Below are positions 1 through 8,421 of a stretch of 64,000 nt of DNA, piece after piece. Below the pieces are notes generated by a model, which made no database searches, was not told the origin of the DNA, and worked only from the letters and a program-made list of their open reading frames with translations. The first letter of the stretch is position 1, and the number at the start of each line of letters is the position of its first letter. Location of the stretch: positions 87,163-151,162 of the forward strand of contig JADKCK010000015.1 of the NCBI GenBank assembly GCA_016718845.1, given 5' to 3'. The DNA comes from Sphingobacteriales bacterium (GTDB taxonomy: Bacteria; Bacteroidota; Bacteroidia; Chitinophagales; UBA2359). The position numbers and the translations under genes are program-made.

Positions 1-909
1 ATGGATTTTGTCGTGAACGGTACCCACCATCATATTGCTTTTGCCATGTATGAGTGCCTCAACGGCAGCATGACCCAAGCGGCTTGCCAACACCCTATCC
101 GAGCAGGTAGGGTTTCCGCCGCGTTGTATGTGTCCTAAAATAGTTACTCTAATATCATACTTATCGGGCAATAGTTCTTTTACTTTGTTCGATATTTCGA
201 TAGCTCCGCCAATGTCGTCACCTTCGGCAACAATTACGATGCTCGATGTTTTTTTGCGCAACCAGCCGCCTTCTAAATCTTCGGCAAGTTTGCGAATATC
301 GGTGACAGTTTCGGGGATAAGCACCGCCTCGGCACCTGCTGCAATGCCTGCATTAAGGGCAATAAAACCGGCGTCGCGCCCCATTACCTCAATAAAAAAC
401 AAGCGCTCGTGCGATTGTGCCGTGTCGCGTATTTTGTCAATTGCCTCTATTACGGTGTTTAGTGCCGTGTCGTAGCCAATGGTAAAATCGGTACCAAAAA
501 GGTCGTTGTCAATGGTGCCGGGTATGCCAATAAACGGAATTTCGTACTTGTTCGAAAATTCGGTGGCTCCTTTAAAGGTGCCATCGCCGCCAATAGCCAC
601 TACGCCGTCTATTCGCTCGGCACGCAAGGCGCGGTAGGCTTGTTGCATACCCTCTTCGGTTCTAAAACGTTGGCTACGAGCCGTTTTAAGTATTGTGCCG
701 CCCCGATGAATAATATTGCTGACTGATTGAGAAGTAAGATTTTGAAAATCGCCCTCTATCATGCCTTCGTAGCCGCGCATAATGCCCGTTACTTGCAACC
801 CATGATACAGTGCGGTGCGCACTACTGCTCGCACACAGGCATTCATGCCCGGAGCATCGCCGCCCGATGTAAAAACTGCTACTTTTTTAATACTTTTACC
901 GTTTGTCAT
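1..909 (-). CDS. pfkA: 6-phosphofructokinase (C-terminus cut by window edge)
   Basis: Phosphorylates fructose 6-phosphate to fructose 1,6-bisphosphate with ATP, the committed step of glycolysis, in the cytosol. The minus strand is open from an ATG at 909 to the window edge, giving 303 residues of a family usually about 320-330 long, so only the last few dozen residues are missing. Motifs visible: GGDAPGMN (16-23) in the nucleotide-binding loop, GGDG (107-110), and the catalytic PGTIDND (130-136, Asp134 by analogy with E. coli Asp127). The GGDG form is that of ATP-dependent PfkA rather than PPi-dependent enzymes. It is transcribed away from the nos block and shares the 1.1-kb intergenic region with it. 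Confidence 0.96.
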   Translation of the reverse strand, partial: MTNGKSIKKVAVFTSGGDAPGMNACVRAVVRTALYHGLQVTGIMRGYEGMIEGDFQNLTSQSVSNIIHRGGTILKTARSQRFRTEEGMQQAYRALRAERIDGVVAIGGDGTFKGATEFSNKYEIPFIGIPGTIDNDLFGTDFTIGYDTALNTVIEAIDKIRDTAQSHERLFFIEVMGRDAGFIALNAGIAAGAEAVLIPETVTDIRKLAEDLEGGWLRKKTSSIVIVAEGDDIGGAIEISNKVKELLPDKYDIRVTILGHIQRGGNPTCSDRVLASRLGHAAVEALIHGKSNMMVGTVHDKIH

Positions 910-1285
910 CTTCTGTTTATTTATTTTTTGAGGTGTGTTTTTTGAATAACGAATGATACATGGACGTTGTAAATGCTAAGTTTGCTCATTACCCAAACTC
1001 GTTGCCCATTATCTATTGCTTACAAACGCAAATTTGGGTGCAAAGTTCGCAATTTACGGCTTATTATGTAGTACCTTAATTTTATTTTGTGAATTATTTT
1101 TGAACAATAGGCTACATTTGCTTAAAATAGTTATCGAATATTGGTATTTAGGAATTGAATTAAAATAATATCCATATTGTTATTTATTGTTTAAAAATAA
1201 TTAAACTTTTAATGTATTCAATAACTGTATTTATTTATGGCTCAAATAACTGTTTAAATAAAAAAACAAAAAAAAAGCAAAAAAA

Positions 1286-1317
1286 TTTGCATGATACAGA
1301 AAAAGCATTTACCTTTG
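1286..1317 (+). promoter_or_regulatory. Bacteroidota-type promoter (-33 TTTG, -7 TACCTTTG) upstream of the nos block
   Basis: TTTG at 1286-1289 and TACCTTTG at 1310-1317 are separated by 20 bp. This matches the known Bacteroides sigma-ABfA consensus TTTG-N19-21-TAnnTTTG. Transcription would begin near 1324, leaving a leader of about 700 nt that contains the whole tandem-repeat array before the cytochrome c start at 2028. That this promoter drives the nos genes is inferred from orientation only. Confidence 0.6.
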
Positions 1318-1352
1318 TGGCTTAGATAAAGTCTTTTTAATAGAACAATACG

Positions 1353-1909
1353 GCTGCGAACAGTTGTTGAAATTTTTTAAACTTTTTTTTAGGTAAAAAT
1401 ACGACAATTTTATCCGATTTTAAGTATTGCTACTATTCAATAAACGCAAATGTCACTTGTTGTTGATTAAATGCTGCGAACAGTTGTTGAAATTTTTAAA
1501 CTTTTTTTAGGTAAAAATACGACAATCTTGTCCGATTTTAAGTATTGCTACTATTCAATAAACGCAAATGTCACTTGTTGTTGATTAAATGCTGCGAACA
1601 GTTGTTGAAATTTTTTAAACTTTTTTTTAGGTAAAAATACGACAATTTTATCCGATTTTAAGTATTGCTACTATTCAATAAACGCAAATGTCACTTGTTG
1701 TTGATTAAATGCTGCGAACAGTTGTTGAAATTTTTTAAACTTTTTTTTAGGTAAAAATACGACAATCTTGTCCGATTTTAAGTATTGCTACTATTCAATA
1801 AACGCAAATGTCACTTGTTGTTGATTAAATGCTGCCGACAGTTGTTAAAATTTTTTAAACTTTTTTTAGATAAAAATACGACAATCTTGTCCGATTTTAA
1901 GTATTGATA
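1353..1909 (+). repeat. Tandem array, about 4.7 copies of a ~120-bp AT-rich unit
   Basis: Units start with GCTGCGAACAGTTG at 1353, 1473, 1591 and 1711; a diverged copy (GCTGCCGACAGTTG) starts at 1831 and stops near 1909. Periods are 120, 118, 120 and 120 bp. Each unit contains a run of T, then TTAGGTAAAAATACGACAA, a TCCGATTTTAAGTATTGC block and CGCAAATGTCACTTG. Units 1 and 3 read TTTTATCC where units 2, 4 and 5 read CTTGTCC, so the array probably grew by duplication of a two-unit block. There is no open frame through the units and no variable spacer. A stray AACAGTTGTTAAAA occurs again near 1965. Confidence 0.9.
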
Positions 1910-2027
1910 GCTAATTGTTTTTATTTTAGAATGTCAAAAAAGCCATCTACACATAAAAAAACAGTTGTTAAAAACCAAACAATAATCACATAAAACACTT
2001 TATTTTTCATAATAAATACAACATAAC

Positions 2028-2515
2028 ATGACAAAGACATTCTATGTTTTGATGATTTCTTTGCTTAGTGCAGTGATATACTCGTGCGGCGGTGGCGGAG
2101 ATAAACCTAGCTCTGAAACACCAACAGAAGCACCCCAAAGTATGGTCCGGATGCGGCTACCTACGACCCCAAACGTGGCGAAGGTAAATTTAATGCCGAA
2201 AATGTAACTATCGGGGCATCTTTGGATGCTGCTATGGCTACTAAGGGCGAGGGTATTTCGGGTACTAAATGCACCTCGTGCCACAAACTTACCGACGAAA
2301 AATTGGTAGGACCCGGTTGGAAAGGCGTAACCGAAAGAAGAACCCCTTTCTGGATTATGAATTTTATTACTAACCCCGACCCTATGATAGACAAAGACCC
2401 TGCTGTGCAAGCACAATTAGAGTTATGCTTGGTTCGGATGCCTAACCAAAGCCTTAGCGATGATGATGCTCGACATATAGTAGAGTTTATGAGAAAAAAT
2501 GATGGAGCAAAATAA
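2028..2515 (+). CDS. c-type cytochrome lipoprotein of the nos cluster, frameshifted
   Basis: Probable electron carrier to NosZ: a small monohaem cytochrome c anchored by a lipid. The ATG at 2028 opens a signal peptide with Cys (AVIYSC) typical of a Bacteroidota lipoprotein, followed by a Gly/Ser/Thr-rich linker. This frame breaks around 2133-2141. From TAT at 2141 the next frame continues without a gap (YGPDAATYDPKRGEG, then CTSCH haem motif, then RMPNQSL with the likely distal Met ligand) to the stop at 2513-2515. Adding one C to the CCCC run at 2133-2136 restores a continuous protein of about 162 residues (TEAPPKYGPDAA). It lies 27 bp upstream of nosZ. The break is either a sequencing or assembly error or a true one-base deletion; the rest of the gene shows no decay. 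Confidence 0.8.
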
Positions 2516-2542
2516 TTATTCATCAAACTAAAAAAAACAAAA

Positions 2543-4522
2543 ATGAAAAAAATAATTTCAGTACTTACATTAGTTGCTTTTGCACTACTTTTAGGCTTAG
2601 GTTCTTGTAAACCTAAAAATGCCGGAAATGCCGTAAGTGGCGATGCTGCTGCAAAAGCATACGTAGCACCCGGAAAATACGACGAGTTTTACAACTTTGT
2701 ATCGGGTGGTTTTAGCGGACAAATGAGCGTATATGGTCTGCCAAGCGGTCGGTTGTTGCGTGTAATTCCTGTATTTTCTGTCGACCCCGAAAAAGGCTGG
2801 GGTTATAGCGAAGAAACTAAACCAATGCTAAATACTTCGCATGGTTTTGTACCCTGGGACGATTTGCACCACACCGAACTATCGCAAACCAATGGCGAAA
2901 TAAACGGCAAATGGGTATTTGCCAATGCCAATAATACGCCGCGTTTAGCTCGTATTGATTTAAAAACTTTCCGCACTGCCGAAATTCTTGAATTGCCCAA
3001 TAGTGGTGGTAACCACAGTTCGCCATTTGGTACCGAAAACTCGGAGTACATCGTGGCAGGTACGCGTTTTAGCGTTCCGCCCGACAATGCAAACGGCGAT
3101 GTGCCTATCAGTTCTTATAAACAAAATTTTAAAGGACACATTAGTTTTGTGAGTGTTAACCCCGAATCGGGTAAAATGAACATTGCGTTTCAGCTCAAAA
3201 CACCAGGTGTAAACTTTGACCTTGCCCGTTGCGGAAGAGCCAAATCGCACGGATGGTTTTTCTTCAGTTGCTACAATACCGAACAAGCCAATACCTTACT
3301 CGAAGTAAATGCTTCGCAGAAAGATAAAGACTTTATTATGGCGGTAAACTGGAAAAAAGCCGAAGAGTACATCAAAGCAGGACAAGGCGAAAAAACTAAA
3401 GCAAAATATGCCCATAATACATACGACGACGGTACACATACTGCCACTTCAATCATCGAAAACGAAGTTATTGTTTTAGATGTTGCCAAACTAAAAGACA
3501 TTTGCTACTTTATCCCATGTCCTAAATCGCCACACGGTTGCGATGTAGACCCAACAGGCGAGTACATTGTAGGTAGTGGTAAGTTGGCAGCACTTATCCC
3601 CGTATTTAGTTTCGATAAATTGCAAAAAGCTATTGCCGATAAAGCTTACGATGGCGACTATCAGGGCATACCTGTAGTTAAATACGAAGCAGCTTTGTAT
3701 GGCGAAGTGAAAAAACCAGGGCTTGGTCCGTTGCATACTGAATTTGATGGCAAAGGAAACGCCTATACTTCTTTCTTCGTTTCGTCGGAGGTGGTAAAAT
3801 GGAACATCAAAGACCTAAAAGTTGTAGACAGAGTACCTACCTATTACTCGGTTGGTCACTTGTGTATACCGGGCGGCAATACCCGCAAACCTTTCCCTAA
3901 ATACATGATTGCATATAACAAAATAACTAAAGACCGCTACTTACCTACTGGTCCTGAGTTGTCACAAAGCGCGCAATTGTTTGATATTAGTGGCGATAAA
4001 ATGCAGATGATATTGGACTTCCCTACCATTGGCGAGCCTCACTATGCTCAAGCTGCACCCGCCGAAATAATCAGAAACAACGGGCAGTTAAAAATCTTCA
4101 AAATCGAAGATAATAAGAATGCCTACGTTACCAAGTCAGAGAAAGACTCAAAAGTAGTTCGAGAGGGCAAAAAAGTACATGTTTATATGACCTCCATTCG
4201 CTCGCATTTTGCACCCGATAACATCGAGGGTGTGCAATTGGGTGATGAAGTATATTTCCATGTTACCAACTTAGAGCAAGATTGGGACGTACCACATGGT
4301 TTTGCCGTAAAAGGAGCATCTAACGCAGAATTACTGATTATGCCCGGCGAAACAAATACACTAAAATGGGTGCCAGACAGAGTGGGTATGTTCCCGATGT
4401 ATTGTACTGATTTTTGCAGTGCATTACACCAAGAAATGCAAGGCTATGTGCGGGTATCACCTGCTGGCAGTAGCGTACCAATTAGTTTTCATGTAGGAAA
4501 AAGCGCCGAACCTACTAAGTAA
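2543..4522 (+). CDS. nosZ: Nitrous-oxide reductase, clade II type
   Basis: Reduces N2O to N2 in the periplasm, the last step of denitrification, using a CuZ cluster in an N-terminal beta-propeller and a CuA site in a C-terminal cupredoxin domain. The protein has 659 residues. The leader ends in LGLGSC (Cys22), a Sec/lipoprotein-type signal without a twin-arginine motif, which marks the atypical (clade II) NosZ. The propeller includes the paired histidines DDLHH (His109-110). The CuA site is complete: VPHGF (His585) and C621-x3-C625-x3-H629-x2-M632. Downstream nos genes are in the same orientation. The ATG start sits after AAAAAACAAAA, typical for a phylum with weak Shine-Dalgarno use. Confidence 0.96.
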   Translation: MKKIISVLTLVAFALLLGLGSCKPKNAGNAVSGDAAAKAYVAPGKYDEFYNFVSGGFSGQMSVYGLPSGRLLRVIPVFSVDPEKGWGYSEETKPMLNTSHGFVPWDDLHHTELSQTNGEINGKWVFANANNTPRLARIDLKTFRTAEILELPNSGGNHSSPFGTENSEYIVAGTRFSVPPDNANGDVPISSYKQNFKGHISFVSVNPESGKMNIAFQLKTPGVNFDLARCGRAKSHGWFFFSCYNTEQANTLLEVNASQKDKDFIMAVNWKKAEEYIKAGQGEKTKAKYAHNTYDDGTHTATSIIENEVIVLDVAKLKDICYFIPCPKSPHGCDVDPTGEYIVGSGKLAALIPVFSFDKLQKAIADKAYDGDYQGIPVVKYEAALYGEVKKPGLGPLHTEFDGKGNAYTSFFVSSEVVKWNIKDLKVVDRVPTYYSVGHLCIPGGNTRKPFPKYMIAYNKITKDRYLPTGPELSQSAQLFDISGDKMQMILDFPTIGEPHYAQAAPAEIIRNNGQLKIFKIEDNKNAYVTKSEKDSKVVREGKKVHVYMTSIRSHFAPDNIEGVQLGDEVYFHVTNLEQDWDVPHGFAVKGASNAELLIMPGETNTLKWVPDRVGMFPMYCTDFCSALHQEMQGYVRVSPAGSSVPISFHVGKSAEPTK

Positions 4523-4539
4523 TTAAGCCTTCAAAATTT

Positions 4540-4568
4540 GAGTTTAGGTATTAATCTTGCCTAAACTC
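4540..4568 (+). other. Intercistronic hairpin between nosZ and nosL
   Basis: GAGTTTAGG (4540-4548) pairs perfectly with CCTAAACTC (4560-4568) around an 11-nt loop. No T-run follows, so it does not look like a full intrinsic terminator. It could be a partial terminator or an mRNA-stabilising end that makes nosZ more abundant than the assembly genes; that role is inference. Confidence 0.5.
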
Positions 4569-4677
4569 CACTAATTTTGCTCTTTGTAATCGTGTTTAAA
4601 TATCGTGTTTTAGTCAAATGGGGGCAGTCAGGTATCTGCTTGCCTGTCCTCATTTTATTTCATTAATTTATCTCTAC

Positions 4678-5691
4678 ATGAATAACCAAACGATTTCTTT
4701 TTTGTCAAAAATACTTTTAGTAATAACATTTATTATGTTATTGGTGTCTATATTTGTACCTATTTGGCGCATAGAGTTAGCCGCTCCGCAATACCCCGAG
4801 GGTTTAGTAATGCTAATCTACGCCAATAAATTAGGTGGAGATGTAGAAATTATCAATGGCTTAAATCATTATATAGGTATGGCAACACTACATGCCGAAA
4901 ATTTTATTGAATTTACCGTCTTGCCATACATTATCACTGGATACGCCTTATTGGTATTACTTACCGCCTTTGTTGCCCGCAAAAAGATGCTATACTTTAC
5001 GTTTACTGCTTTTGCGTTGTTTGGTATATTGGCAATGGTCGATTTTTGGCGATGGGAGTACAACTACGGTCATAACCTCGACCCTAATGCGGCTATTATT
5101 GTGCCTGGCATGGCTTATCAACCGCCTTTGATTGGTTATAAACAACTGCTCAATTTCGGTGCTTTTTCTGTCCCCGATATTGGCGGTTGGTTATTTATTA
5201 TCAGTGGATTGTTGCTGTTGGTGGTGGTATTACTCGAAACCAAAGCATTGAACCGTTTCAAAAAGGTAAAAACTCAATCGGTTGCGCTATTTATTTTACC
5301 CCTTTTTTTGATAGCTTGTAACAACATTAAACCCGACCCCATTAAACTAAATAAAGACAGTTGTTCTTTTTGTAAAATGACTATTTCTGACGGACGCTTT
5401 GCCGCCGAATCAATTACAAAAAAAGGACGCATTTATAAATTTGATGACTTGTCTTGTATGTTGCTATACCAAAAAGAGAACCCCAAAACAAGCTATCAAT
5501 CGTTTTGGGTAAACAACTATTTGGCAAATAATGTACTGATATCCGCCGAAACGGCTTTTTATGTATCGTCCGAAAAAGCAAAAAGCCCCATGCGTGGCGA
5601 TATTGCCGCATTTGCATCAAAAGAGCAAGCTACTAATGTTGCAAAAGAATGGAAAGCCGAAGTAAAAAATTGGATAAGAATAAATAAATGA
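4678..5691 (+). CDS. nosL: Membrane-domain/NosL fusion, copper-delivery accessory protein
   Basis: NosL is a copper chaperone for NosZ maturation. From the ATG at 4678 (preferred because an upstream extension adds a polar, unalignable segment) the protein has 337 residues. Residues 1-190 hold four hydrophobic helices (about 9-28, 81-100, 104-122, 170-187) separated by a conserved-looking WRWEYNYGHNLDP segment. A fifth hydrophobic stretch ends in LFLIAC (Cys214), which looks like an internal lipobox. The NosL part follows, with C229-x2-C232-x-M234 as the metal site and FDDLSCMLLY. From memory, the N-terminal part resembles a membrane protein that sits beside nosL as a separate gene in other Bacteroidota nos clusters; here the two form one frame. 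It overlaps nosD by 4 bp. Confidence 0.85.
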   Translation: MNNQTISFLSKILLVITFIMLLVSIFVPIWRIELAAPQYPEGLVMLIYANKLGGDVEIINGLNHYIGMATLHAENFIEFTVLPYIITGYALLVLLTAFVARKKMLYFTFTAFALFGILAMVDFWRWEYNYGHNLDPNAAIIVPGMAYQPPLIGYKQLLNFGAFSVPDIGGWLFIISGLLLLVVVLLETKALNRFKKVKTQSVALFILPLFLIACNNIKPDPIKLNKDSCSFCKMTISDGRFAAESITKKGRIYKFDDLSCMLLYQKENPKTSYQSFWVNNYLANNVLISAETAFYVSSEKAKSPMRGDIAAFASKEQATNVAKEWKAEVKNWIRINK

Positions 5692-6929
5692 AAATGAAGA
5701 TAGTTTTGTTTTTTATTGCTTTGTTGATATTTGCCCCAATATCAAAGGCAACAATCATTGGTGTAGGAAAACAAAAAGCCTTTACTCAAATTAAACAAGC
5801 AATTGCCGCCGCACAAGCAGGCGATACGGTGCTAGTAGAGAGCGGCTTGTATAAAGAAGGAAATATTGTAATAAATAAAAAAATATTTTTTTTAGGCAAT
5901 AATTTGCCTATATTAGATGGCGAACACAAATTTGAAATACTATCAATAAAGGCAGATAGTGTTACGGTAAAAGGCTTTCGCGTACAACACTCGGGGTATG
6001 CTACCTTAGACGACCCCGGCGGTATAAAAGTGTACGACAGCAATTTTGTAACCATAAGCGAAAACGATTTGTATGACAATTTTTTTGGCATCTACATTCA
6101 ATACGGCACGCATTGTGTGGTAAAAAACAATACAATTGTTGCCTTTGGAAAAGATGAACAACAAATTGGCAACGGCATTCATTGCTGGAAAAGTGATAGC
6201 TTGCAAATTATTGGCAATCATGTTTCGGGGCATCGCGATGGCATTTATTTTGAGTTTGTTACCCACTCTGTTATTTGGCGAAACATCTCTTTCGACAACC
6301 TTCGGTATGGTTTGCATTTTATGTTCTCTAACAACGATGCTTATTTTACCAACCTATTTAAAAATAACGGGGCAGGTGTGGCGGTAATGTATACCAAAAA
6401 TGTAACAATGATGAACAACACCTTCGAAGAAAATTGGGGCGATGCCGCCTATGGTTTATTGCTAAAAGAAATCTCGGATAGCTATATATCAGGCAATTTT
6501 TTTCAACGAAACACATCGGGTATTTATATGGAAGGTACAAATCGCATAAAAGCCGAAAAAAATGTTTTTAAAAGTAATGGTTGGGGTATGAAAATACAAG
6601 CAAGTTGTATGGATAATGTAATTAATAACAACAACTTTATTAAAAATACTTTTGACATAAGTACCAACGGAACCTTAGTGCTTAATACTTTTAACGAAAA
6701 TTATTGGGACAAATACGAAGGTTACGACTTAAATAAAGACAATATTGGCGATATTCCTTATCATCCCTTAAGTTTGTTTTCGGTAATTGTCGAAAACAAC
6801 GAACCAGCCATGTTGCTGTACCGCAGCTTTATGGTTTCTCTTTTAGATAAATCAGAGAAAATGCTGCCAAGCCTTACTCCCGAAAATTTTATTGATAATA
6901 AACCACTAATGCGGGCTGCAAAATTATGA
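5688..6929 (+). CDS. nosD: NosD, periplasmic copper-site maturation protein
   Basis: NosD works with the ABC transporter NosFY in building the CuZ site of NosZ. The protein has 413 residues, with a Sec signal peptide (cleavage after about residue 22, PISKA). The body is a right-handed parallel beta-helix made of short repeating NxI/GNxF turns typical of the CASH/NosD family, through to about residue 370. The C-terminal YWDKYEGYDLNKDNIGDIPY segment is characteristic of NosD. Its start overlaps the nosL stop (ATGA) and its end overlaps nosF by 4 bp, which indicates translational coupling. Confidence 0.93.
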   Translation: MKMKIVLFFIALLIFAPISKATIIGVGKQKAFTQIKQAIAAAQAGDTVLVESGLYKEGNIVINKKIFFLGNNLPILDGEHKFEILSIKADSVTVKGFRVQHSGYATLDDPGGIKVYDSNFVTISENDLYDNFFGIYIQYGTHCVVKNNTIVAFGKDEQQIGNGIHCWKSDSLQIIGNHVSGHRDGIYFEFVTHSVIWRNISFDNLRYGLHFMFSNNDAYFTNLFKNNGAGVAVMYTKNVTMMNNTFEENWGDAAYGLLLKEISDSYISGNFFQRNTSGIYMEGTNRIKAEKNVFKSNGWGMKIQASCMDNVINNNNFIKNTFDISTNGTLVLNTFNENYWDKYEGYDLNKDNIGDIPYHPLSLFSVIVENNEPAMLLYRSFMVSLLDKSEKMLPSLTPENFIDNKPLMRAAKL

Positions 6930-7636
6930 TAAAAATAAACAACGTATCAAAGCGATTTGGAAAACTACAAGTGCTTAATAATGTAACACTTACCTGTAAT
7001 AAAAACGAATGTATTGCATTGATAGGTCCAAATGGCTGCGGAAAAACCACCTTAATAAAAAGTATTTTGGGTATGGTATTACCCGATGAAGGTGATATTG
7101 AATTTCAGGGCAAAAGCATTAAAAACGATTTTACTTACCGTAACCACATTGGCTACATGCCACAGTTGGGCAGATACCCCGACAATATGACCATTGGACA
7201 AGTAGTGGAAACCATAAAAGACATTAGAAAATCGAACGAGCCACTAGACGAAGACCTACTACAGCAATTTAATTTGCAACAAATGTTTGAAAAACGAATG
7301 AGTACATTAAGCGGCGGAACCGCTCAAAAAGTAGGGGCTACACTTGCTTTTTTGTTTAACCCTAGTGTACTTATTTTGGACGAACCAACAGCCGGATTAG
7401 ACCCCTTGGCAGCAGAAATATTGAAAGAAAAAATTATCGCCCAAAAAACAAAAGGCAAACTAATTCTTATTACCTCGCACCTACTAAGCGAGTTAGACGA
7501 GCTAGTTACTCAACTTATTTTTATGCAAGAAGGTAATGTAGTTTTTCATAAAAATATAGATACCCTAAAAAACGAAACTGGCGAAACGAAAATATCAAAA
7601 GCCATTGCTAAAATCTTGAAACAACAAACCGCATGA
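6926..7636 (+). CDS. nosF: NosF, ABC transporter ATPase
   Basis: ATPase of the NosFY transporter that supports NosD in CuZ assembly, on the cytoplasmic face of the inner membrane. The protein has 236 residues with a complete ABC signature set: Walker A GPNGCGKT (34-41), signature LSGGTAQ (128-134) and Walker B VLILDEP (148-154) followed by TAGLD, with SHLL as the H-loop. The 4-bp overlaps with nosD and nosY make it part of one tightly coupled operon. Confidence 0.95.
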   Translation: MIKINNVSKRFGKLQVLNNVTLTCNKNECIALIGPNGCGKTTLIKSILGMVLPDEGDIEFQGKSIKNDFTYRNHIGYMPQLGRYPDNMTIGQVVETIKDIRKSNEPLDEDLLQQFNLQQMFEKRMSTLSGGTAQKVGATLAFLFNPSVLILDEPTAGLDPLAAEILKEKIIAQKTKGKLILITSHLLSELDELVTQLIFMQEGNVVFHKNIDTLKNETGETKISKAIAKILKQQTA

Positions 7637-8400
7637 ATAAAATTATAAAGTTTGTAATAATAGATATTCTGAAAAACAAAATTGTATTGGTTTACACGCT
7701 TTTGTTAGCAGTTTTTTCTTGGAGTGCATTTGGATTAGAAGACAATAGCTCCAAAGGAATACTTACATTACTAAACATTGTATTGCTGATAGTTCCATTG
7801 GTGTCTATTCTTTTTTCTACCATCTATATCTACAACAGCTCCGAATTTATAGAACTACTTGTTAGCCAGCCTGTTGAACGCAAAAAAATATGGCAAAGCT
7901 TGTTTGTGGGTTTGTCGTTGAGCTTAGTTTTTGCTTACCTTATTGGTGCAGGTATACCCCTGTTGTTGTATGCCGAGCAGTCGGTTGGCTTAATGATGAT
8001 AGCCGTTGGATGTATTATATCGGTTGTATTTGTGGCTATTGCCTTTTTAGGCTCTATTCTAAGTCGCGATAAAGCCAAAGGTATAGGCATAGCTATTTTA
8101 TTGTGGTTATACTTTGCATTGTTGTTCGATGGATTAGTGCTTTTTCTCTTGTTTCAATTGGCAGATTACCCCATCGAAAAAATGATGGTAGGTATTACTG
8201 CCACAAGCCCCATAGACCTTGCCCGTATTTTAATTTTGTTACACCTCGATGTATCAGCCATGATGGGTTATACGGGTGCTATTTTCAAAGACTTTTTTGG
8301 CTCTACAACAGGCTTAATTATTGCTTTTACGCTGTTGGCTTTATGGATAGTGGTGCCTTTTTTGCTGTCACTGCAAATATTTAAACGAAAAGATTTATAA
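7633..8400 (+). CDS. nosY: NosY, ABC transporter permease
   Basis: Membrane partner of NosF in NosZ copper-site maturation. The protein has 255 residues with about six transmembrane helices. A short N-terminal amphipathic start (MNKIIKFVIIDILKNKIVL) leads into the first helix, as in ABC-2 type permeases. The segment ELLVSQPVERKKIW between helices two and three is a typical coupling-helix region. Identity rests on the family pattern plus position directly after nosF (4-bp overlap). Confidence 0.92.
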   Translation: MNKIIKFVIIDILKNKIVLVYTLLLAVFSWSAFGLEDNSSKGILTLLNIVLLIVPLVSILFSTIYIYNSSEFIELLVSQPVERKKIWQSLFVGLSLSLVFAYLIGAGIPLLLYAEQSVGLMMIAVGCIISVVFVAIAFLGSILSRDKAKGIGIAILLWLYFALLFDGLVLFLLFQLADYPIEKMMVGITATSPIDLARILILLHLDVSAMMGYTGAIFKDFFGSTTGLIIAFTLLALWIVVPFLLSLQIFKRKDL

Positions 8401-8421
8401 TAACACAGGTTTTTAAAAACT

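Noticed and set aside
128..945. Plus-strand frames at 128-475 and 727-945
   Set aside because: They are antisense to the conserved pfkA coding frame; the minus strand has the known motifs.
1353..1909. Possible CRISPR array
   Set aside because: The ~120-bp units are contiguous with no unique spacers between short repeats, and no cas genes are present.
2042..2526. Two minus-strand frames over the cytochrome c gene
   Set aside because: The plus strand encodes a signal peptide, CTSCH and Met ligand; the minus frames have no family features.
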